Below, one piece after another: positions 52,590 through 57,253 of a stretch of 57,253 nt of DNA. The DNA comes from an uncultured Candidatus Poseidoniales archaeon. GTDB lineage: Archaea; Thermoplasmatota; Poseidoniia; Poseidoniales; Poseidoniaceae. The notes beneath the pieces are model-generated. The model was given only the letters and a program-made list of their open reading frames with translations, searched no databases and was not told the origin of the DNA. The DNA lies in NCBI GenBank assembly GCA_905182715.1, contig CAJJCP010000012.1:1-57253 (forward strand), written 5' to 3'. Numbering within the stretch: the stretch's first letter is position 1; every line of letters starts with the position of its first letter. Position numbers and translations under genes: made by a program.

Positions 52590-53501
52590 CTAACTCAGAC
52601 GATTTGATTGGACCAAGATGAAGATTGTATCCTTCATACGTGCAATATACATGGCGAGTACGATTTCTCCAACCAGTACAATCGATGCTTTTTGAATCAA
52701 TTCCGAACGAAGTTCCTGACGAGAGGCGTAATAACCTTGGATAGCGATGATGAAAATCAGTAATGACATTGCGCCACCTGCACCGTCAGTATCGGCACCT
52801 GTGTTGAACACTTCAAAGAGAATTGGAGTGAGTCCAGAGACCACTGCCACAACTACAAAATTCAGTGCTTTATTTGAGCGCAGTGCCATTTCCATAGCAG
52901 CAAAACTCAGCAGAATGAGAGAGAGTCCCATTTCGTATGAGATTATGTTTTCTGTCCATGTCATCCAAGGACCCATTCCGGCTCCAACCAATACTAAAAT
53001 TGGAGCGTATGCAGCGACAGCACGGCCGAAGCCAGTTGCGCCTTTGAAGCGCTTCAAGAGTTGAATTTCACCGAAGATCAATGCCAGCATAGCTGCAGTT
53101 TGAACATAGATTCCATTTGCATTTGGATGCCATTCTACAAATTCATTGGTAACAGAATCGGTCCAGCCCCCAGCGTTGAATTTTTCAGCATCACCAAAGA
53201 GTTCAGTCCACCCCTCTCCAGTGACAAAGCCAATCAAAAACCGCGAACCCCAAATCGTTCCAATCGTTGCGAAAAAGAAACCTATGCCGAGCATGTAGTC
53301 CTGCACTTCATACAAGACAAAATCATTCTTTTTACTCTGGGCATAAATCCATCCAATGGCAATACTCGCAGATAAAAATCCACCTATGAACAAGATTAAG
53401 AAATCATCATTTGTTGCATCTTCAGCAAATGCAATTTGGAATAAACCGCCCCATATCGCTGCTAAAGCAATACACATCATAATCAGTTGTGAAAACTTCA
53501 T
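52590..53501 (-). CDS. Multi-TM membrane protein of unknown function (N-terminal segment)
   Basis: This 303-residue ORF starts with an N-terminal hydrophobic segment (SQLIMMCIALAAIWGGLFQI) and has about eight transmembrane helices with an extracellular loop (GEGWTELFGDAEKFNAGGW). The sequence ends in MKDTIFILVQSNRLS, after which the next ORF begins in another frame 20 bases on. If one base were added near 52610 the frame would run into the 52569 ORF as MYIARYEGYNLHLGP. It is preceded 16 bp upstream by a 53-residue ORF in the same direction. Confidence 0.65.
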   Translation of the reverse strand: MKFSQLIMMCIALAAIWGGLFQIAFAEDATNDDFLILFIGGFLSASIAIGWIYAQSKKNDFVLYEVQDYMLGIGFFFATIGTIWGSRFLIGFVTGEGWTELFGDAEKFNAGGWTDSVTNEFVEWHPNANGIYVQTAAMLALIFGEIQLLKRFKGATGFGRAVAAYAPILVLVGAGMGPWMTWTENIISYEMGLSLILLSFAAMEMALRSNKALNFVVVAVVSGLTPILFEVFNTGADTDGAGGAMSLLIFIIAIQGYYASRQELRSELIQKASIVLVGEIVLAMYIARMKDTIFILVQSNRLS

Positions 53502-53517
53502 CAGTGAACGATTTGCG

Positions 53518-53679
53518 TCAGAAATCGATCTCGCCGGGTGCCCGAACCATCATTGGCATTTCGATTTGTTCTGAATCGACATAAATCGCACTCGAGGGGG
53601 CTTTTTGGCTGGATTTAGCCAACAAGCCTTGAGTTGGAACATTCATTCTTCGAGGTGCCGAACGTCTTGGTGCTGCCAT
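53518..53679 (-). CDS. 53-residue basic ORF upstream of the membrane genes
   Basis: A complete ORF on the minus strand starts at ATG 53679 and stops at 53518. Its N-terminal half is basic (AAPRRSAPRRMNV); its C-terminal half contains SAIYVDSEQIEMPMMVRAPGE, which looks like a short folded element or peptide. It ends 16 bp before the multi-TM gene in the same direction. It is too short to support a family. It could be a small partner protein or the leader ORF of that operon. Confidence 0.45.
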   Translation of the reverse strand: MAAPRRSAPRRMNVPTQGLLAKSSQKAPSSAIYVDSEQIEMPMMVRAPGEIDF

Positions 53680-53835
53680 AACAATCAAACTGACGATTTA
53701 CGATTAGGCTTTAATCGGTTGACCCGTCAAAATGGGTGAAATGCCAAATCTCGGATGCGATTGTGTAGGTGGATTCACTTTACACTTTATTTCAATGGGT
53801 TCAAAAGTCGGGAGTGGTTGGGTTGAATTGGTGAA

Positions 53836-55836
53836 ATGATGTTTGCATCACGAAAAGCAATTACTTTGCTCTGTTTGAGTATAATGGTTCTTCCAACTTT
53901 GGCTATGGCCGTACCGGTCTCTGTTGAACAGGAAATCGTTGAACAACAAGATTGGTGGATGGAAACGACACTGGATCGAAACGGTAACGGAATCGGGGAC
54001 ATGATTGAAGTTCACAAAGACAGTCCTCTTTTCCTCGACGAAGACAACACTCTTCCACTTATTATCGACTTTGACCATACGCCAGGTGCAGACGAAATCG
54101 CCTTACTTGAGCGTGAAATTGATTTCCAACATCAATGGACATTGGAAGGAATTGATGCTTTAGCGGGTCGAGTTCCTGTTGAATATATTCGCGATGCAGC
54201 TCTCCTTCCAGGAGTCGTTATGCTCGAATTGGACGGTCTTCTTTCAGTGAATAACGGCGATGCAGCAGTTCTTCACGGCGTTGATACCGTTTGGGCAGAC
54301 ACTGGCTATGACGGTGCAGGTTCTGCAGTCGCTATTATCGACACTGGAATTGACGGTGCTCACGCCAGTCTTGACGACCTTGATGACGATAATTCGACCA
54401 ACGACCCGAAGGTTATCGCCTTCTATGATCCTGTGAACAATCCAAGTCTTACCAACGGAACTGAAGTGTTCCCATACGATGACCAAGGCCATGGATCTCA
54501 CTGTGCAGGTACCACTGCAGGCACGGGTGCGCCAAATTACGAGCATATAGGAATGGCACCTCAAGCCTTCCTCGTCGGTGTCAAAGTTCTCGATGCTGGC
54601 GGTTCAGGCTCCTTTGCTACCGTTATGGCTGGGATGGAGTGGACCGTTGAAAACCGATTCAAATTCAACATCCGTGGTGCTTCGATGAGTCTTGGAGGCC
54701 CGGGGCTCGCAGAATGGGCTTCATCGGATGACGACAGTGTCAATCGTTATGCCAATGAAATGATGGCTGCTGGAATTGCAATCTTTATCGCAGCTGGAAA
54801 TAACGGTGTTACGGCACAAATTGGAACACCAGGTTCGGCAGAAGATGCCATTACCGTCGGTGCACTCGACAAGAACTCCGCTATTGCGATTTATTCGAGT
54901 CAAGGCCCGACTGAAGAAGGTCGAGTTAAACCGAACATCGCCTATGTTGGAAGCAGTGTGATGTCAGTAGCCTTCAACACTGGTGACCAATACACCGACA
55001 TGTCTGGAACTTCAATGGCGACCCCAGGGGCAGCAGGTGTTGCTGCGTTGATGTTCCAAGCGAATCCCGACCTTTCACCTTTCGACATCAAAAACATAAT
55101 GCAAGAAACTGCAACCTACCGCTTGTGTATCTACATGGCTGCAAACGAACCTTGTGTTGAAGATGCTATCCCTAAGAACCGGCAAAACAACGTCTATGGT
55201 CACGGAGAAGTTCGTGCCCTTGATGCTGTTTACGAAGCAGCAGAACGTGATTACGTATTTGATACCTCATTAGATGTCACACTTACGACTGAAAACGGTA
55301 ATGACAATCGCATCCACATGTTCCCTGACGAATCATTATCCTATTCCGCAATGGGTGATGTTGATACAATCCAATGGCGCAGCAATCACTTACGAGATGA
55401 TTGGTCAAACATTCACAGTTTCGACCATGGAGATACCAGTGGAGCCTTGACGGCGATTGAGATCATTCACCAACTCGAACACTTACCTGGAATCGATATT
55501 GAAGGAAACCACACTATCTCTCTACGTGGCATCAAAGCGAACGATACAGGCGGTCACACCTCTTCTCCTTTGATCACTGCAAACATTATGCTAATGGATA
55601 CTGATTCTGCCTTTGAAACAAAAGCCGAAGCATCAGGAATGTCTTCAACTTCGATGTTCATGGGAATTGGAGCATTCATCGTTCTTTTCATTCTAGTTCT
55701 CTTAGTCGTTAACTTCATCTCCAATAAAGAAGAAGGAACACTTGCAGGAATTAATTTCAATACATTGCGTGATGATGACACAACTGCGGGCAATTCCGAT
55801 GCCATTCTCGTTGAAGTGGACAAGACCAAATCATAA
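53836..55836 (+). CDS. Secreted, membrane-anchored subtilisin-like protease
   Basis: This 666-residue S8 protease has a signal peptide (about residues 5-26), a prodomain-like N-terminal part (to about 155) and a catalytic domain with D169 (IIDTGIDGAH), H219 (DDQGHGSHCAG), oxyanion N (AAGNNGV) and S393 (MSGTSMATPGAAG). A beta-rich C-terminal part follows. One transmembrane helix (about 611-633) anchors it, and a short cytoplasmic tail remains. It would act outside the cell and could supply peptides. It starts at ATG 53836 (a second ATG follows immediately). It is the intact counterpart of the frameshifted protease at 48.2 kb. Confidence 0.92.
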   Translation: MMFASRKAITLLCLSIMVLPTLAMAVPVSVEQEIVEQQDWWMETTLDRNGNGIGDMIEVHKDSPLFLDEDNTLPLIIDFDHTPGADEIALLEREIDFQHQWTLEGIDALAGRVPVEYIRDAALLPGVVMLELDGLLSVNNGDAAVLHGVDTVWADTGYDGAGSAVAIIDTGIDGAHASLDDLDDDNSTNDPKVIAFYDPVNNPSLTNGTEVFPYDDQGHGSHCAGTTAGTGAPNYEHIGMAPQAFLVGVKVLDAGGSGSFATVMAGMEWTVENRFKFNIRGASMSLGGPGLAEWASSDDDSVNRYANEMMAAGIAIFIAAGNNGVTAQIGTPGSAEDAITVGALDKNSAIAIYSSQGPTEEGRVKPNIAYVGSSVMSVAFNTGDQYTDMSGTSMATPGAAGVAALMFQANPDLSPFDIKNIMQETATYRLCIYMAANEPCVEDAIPKNRQNNVYGHGEVRALDAVYEAAERDYVFDTSLDVTLTTENGNDNRIHMFPDESLSYSAMGDVDTIQWRSNHLRDDWSNIHSFDHGDTSGALTAIEIIHQLEHLPGIDIEGNHTISLRGIKANDTGGHTSSPLITANIMLMDTDSAFETKAEASGMSSTSMFMGIGAFIVLFILVLLVVNFISNKEEGTLAGINFNTLRDDDTTAGNSDAILVEVDKTKS

Positions 55837-55877
55837 CATCAGTAGAGTCGGAATGTGTCAAAACCCGAAACGCTCAT

Positions 55878-55890
55878 TTTCTTTTTATTC
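55878..55890 (+). terminator. T-rich tract after the protease gene
   Basis: TTTTCTTTTTATT-type tract 40-55 bp after the protease stop, with no hairpin in front. Such T tracts terminate archaeal transcription. The downstream acyltransferase gene starts 40 bp later. Confidence 0.45.
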
Positions 55891-55929
55891 CGGAGATGAA
55901 CTCAAAAGTTAGAACGCTTCGCTCTATGT

Positions 55930-56160
55930 ATGCGCTGGCCAAAAGACCCGACTGGCCCGGGCCACCCTCGAACGAACCGGATTTATCGTTTAGTTCGTCG
56001 ATTTTCAAGGTCCTTAGTGAGTATTTGGTTTCGTGAAATCAATATTGTTGATGATGAAAACATACCGCCAGAAGGGGGAGTCATCTTCATTTCTTGGCAC
56101 CCGAGTGGACTGATTGACCCAATGCTCATGCATGCATCTCTCCCGGTAAACTCTCGATGA
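55930..56160 (+). CDS. PlsC-like acyltransferase, N-terminal part (frame break)
   Basis: This 76-residue frame has the acyltransferase motif SWHPSGLIDP with His and Asp separated by five residues. Classical PlsC has HX4D; the HX5D form is seen in Gpt2/Sct1-like glycerol-3-phosphate or related acyltransferases. The frame stops at 56160 (LPVNSR) in the middle of the domain. The next frame begins MIAKHTLFNIPILGRL. Adding one C to CCC at 56142-56144 gives HASLPGKLSMIAKHTLFN, an uninterrupted acyltransferase sequence. The true gene therefore runs from 55930 past the end of the window. Confidence 0.75.
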   Translation: MRWPKDPTGPGHPRTNRIYRLVRRFSRSLVSIWFREINIVDDENIPPEGGVIFISWHPSGLIDPMLMHASLPVNSR

Positions 56161-57253
56161 TTGCCAAACATACACTGTTCAATATTCCAATTTTAGGGCG
56201 GCTGATTCGCAGTGCAGGTGCAGTTCCAATCGAACGATCGCAAGACAGTACTGACCAACATGGGGCAAAAGACCGAAATACACAACAATTGGATAGCGTT
56301 GCTTCTGTTGTTGCAAACGGTGGGCGTTTGATTATTTTCCCTGAAGGAACAACCCATACCGAATCTTCTGTGAAACGTGCACGCTCAGGTGCTGCTCGAA
56401 TCCTTCTCGCAGCACGTAGAAAAGCTCAAGCCAGTGGCAAACCTTTGCCTCAATTGGTTCCAATTGGGCTTCATTATTCAGAATCGCAAACATTCCGTGA
56501 AAGGGCCGCTGTGGTTGTCGAACGCGTTATGCAATTCGAACCAGCTCCAGAACTGGTTGAAGATGAAGAGGAACAAGACCGACTTGACCGCGCGTGGGTC
56601 ACTTCTGTTACAGATACAATTGGTATCGAATTGAAACGTGCCAGTCTCTCCAAAACGACATGGAGAGAACGAACACTCATCTGGAAAAGTCGAAGTTTGG
56701 CTTATGCTGAGAAAACTCGCCAATCCGGTGGCAAACTGATCAAACCTACCTATGCTGAATCAGTCATGGGTGCAAGACGAATCCGTGCAGGTTGGGAATA
56801 CTTTGCGAAGACCGAACCCACTTCAACATCGAAACTCGTCGAAGACTGTGAATCTCATTTTGAGCAACTCGAACAACGAAATTTGACTCCGCTCGATGTT
56901 GATGCACGTCCAGACCGTCTCACTCAATGGGCCTCGATGAAATTATTGATCTCATGGTCTTGGTCTGCGGTTTGGATGCTTGGACTCATTACCTGGAGTG
57001 CAGTTTTTGGGAATCTCGTTCCCTATCGTGCCAACGCTCTTGCAGTATCTGTTATGAAAAAACGTGGTGCTGATCAATCTATCATAGGCACACTCAAAGT
57101 TGTTTCAGCGATTGTTTTCTTTCCACTTTGGTGGATTATTAGTTCTGGAGCAATCACTTGGTTGCTCCTTGCCGAGGGGAGCTCCGTTAACGAATTCTTG
57201 CAACTCCATTGGTTGTTAGCCCTCCTCACTCATTTGCCATCGGTTCTGGTATT
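56157..57253 (+). CDS. PlsC-like acyltransferase, main part (3' end missing)
   Basis: This frame runs 365 residues to the window edge. It has IPILGRLIRSAGAVPIERS and the acyltransferase motif IIFPEGTTHTESSVKRARSG (the FPEGT block), then a long helical region that ends in two transmembrane segments (WSAVWMLGLITWSAVFGNLV and VVSAIVFFPLWWIISSGAI). It lacks the catalytic His because that is in the other frame (55930). Together they would transfer fatty acyl groups to glycerol-3-phosphate or a similar acceptor at the membrane. This is bacterial or eukaryotic-type lipid chemistry; with gpsA in the same window it is notable for an archaeon. Confidence 0.78.
   Translation, partial: MIAKHTLFNIPILGRLIRSAGAVPIERSQDSTDQHGAKDRNTQQLDSVASVVANGGRLIIFPEGTTHTESSVKRARSGAARILLAARRKAQASGKPLPQLVPIGLHYSESQTFRERAAVVVERVMQFEPAPELVEDEEEQDRLDRAWVTSVTDTIGIELKRASLSKTTWRERTLIWKSRSLAYAEKTRQSGGKLIKPTYAESVMGARRIRAGWEYFAKTEPTSTSKLVEDCESHFEQLEQRNLTPLDVDARPDRLTQWASMKLLISWSWSAVWMLGLITWSAVFGNLVPYRANALAVSVMKKRGADQSIIGTLKVVSAIVFFPLWWIISSGAITWLLLAEGSSVNEFLQLHWLLALLTHLPSVLV

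Overview
The window reads as chromosome of a planktonic archaeon, most likely a Marine Group II / Candidatus Poseidoniales euryarchaeon. Archaeal signs are a Gar1-type H/ACA RNP protein, RibL-type FAD synthase, a 2-oxoacid:ferredoxin oxidoreductase, TATA boxes about 26 bp upstream of ATGs (apparently leaderless transcripts), and very large membrane-anchored secreted proteins. Bacterial-type genes sit among them: GpsA glycerol-3-phosphate dehydrogenase, a PlsC-like acyltransferase, AcnA aconitase, trimeric riboflavin synthase, oligoribonuclease and an E1 alpha-beta fusion. This mixture fits that group, but I assign it from gene content only, without a marker-gene tree.

Layout. 1-2.2 kb: 3' part of a secreted EF-hand protein. 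2.3-3.7 kb: tRNA-Gln(CTG), a glutaredoxin and a YfaP/DUF2135-like membrane protein. 3.8-11.3 kb: korB-korA, a membrane-anchored cyclophilin, aconitase and a small hypothetical. 11.5-18.6 kb: a 2,232-residue surface protein with a repeated cytoplasmic tail, then a lipoprotein. 18.6-25.2 kb (minus strand): TPR membrane protein, a Gar1 homologue with an RGG/RanBP2 zinc-finger tail, a secreted protein with a sorting-like C-terminus, and an ABC-2 exporter pair. 25.3-30.1 kb: a membrane protein, then a PhnD-PhnC-PhnE-type importer whose promoter lies between two DtxR/MntR-like palindromes. 30.1-32.7 kb (minus): winged-helix protein, GpsA, and an endonuclease IV-like TIM barrel with a histone-H1-like tail. 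32.8-35.3 kb: ribB-ribL-ribE-ribH. 35.4-39.5 kb: thioredoxin reductase, an E1-like/rhodanese enzyme, a receiver-domain protein and a VTT membrane protein. 39.6-45.2 kb: E1 alpha-beta fusion, MIP channel, Ca2+/cation exchanger, acyl-CoA dehydrogenase. 45.2-48.1 kb: hypothetical, MocA-like and XdhC-like molybdoenzyme maturation proteins, oligoribonuclease. 48.2-57.3 kb: a frameshifted subtilase, four adjacent multi-TM ORFs that may be one broken gene, a 53-residue ORF, an intact subtilase and a frameshifted, truncated PlsC-like acyltransferase.

How it works together. KorAB, aconitase, the E1 fusion and acyl-CoA dehydrogenase support heterotrophic carbon and acyl oxidation. The rib genes supply flavins to flavoenzymes such as TrxB and the acyl-CoA dehydrogenase. 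GpsA plus the PlsC-like protein imply glycerol-3-phosphate (bacterial stereochemistry) and fatty acyl transfer. The secreted proteases and large surface proteins fit protein degradation.

The most notable signals are (1) the Gar1-RGG-zinc-finger fusion, an architecture known from eukaryotic RNA-binding proteins; (2) metal-repressor-like operators in front of an importer that would otherwise be called phosphonate uptake; and (3) several single-base frame breaks, concentrated after 48 kb, which are most simply consensus errors. No gene-free stretch exceeds about 180 bases, and I see no CRISPR array, insertion sequence or integrase.
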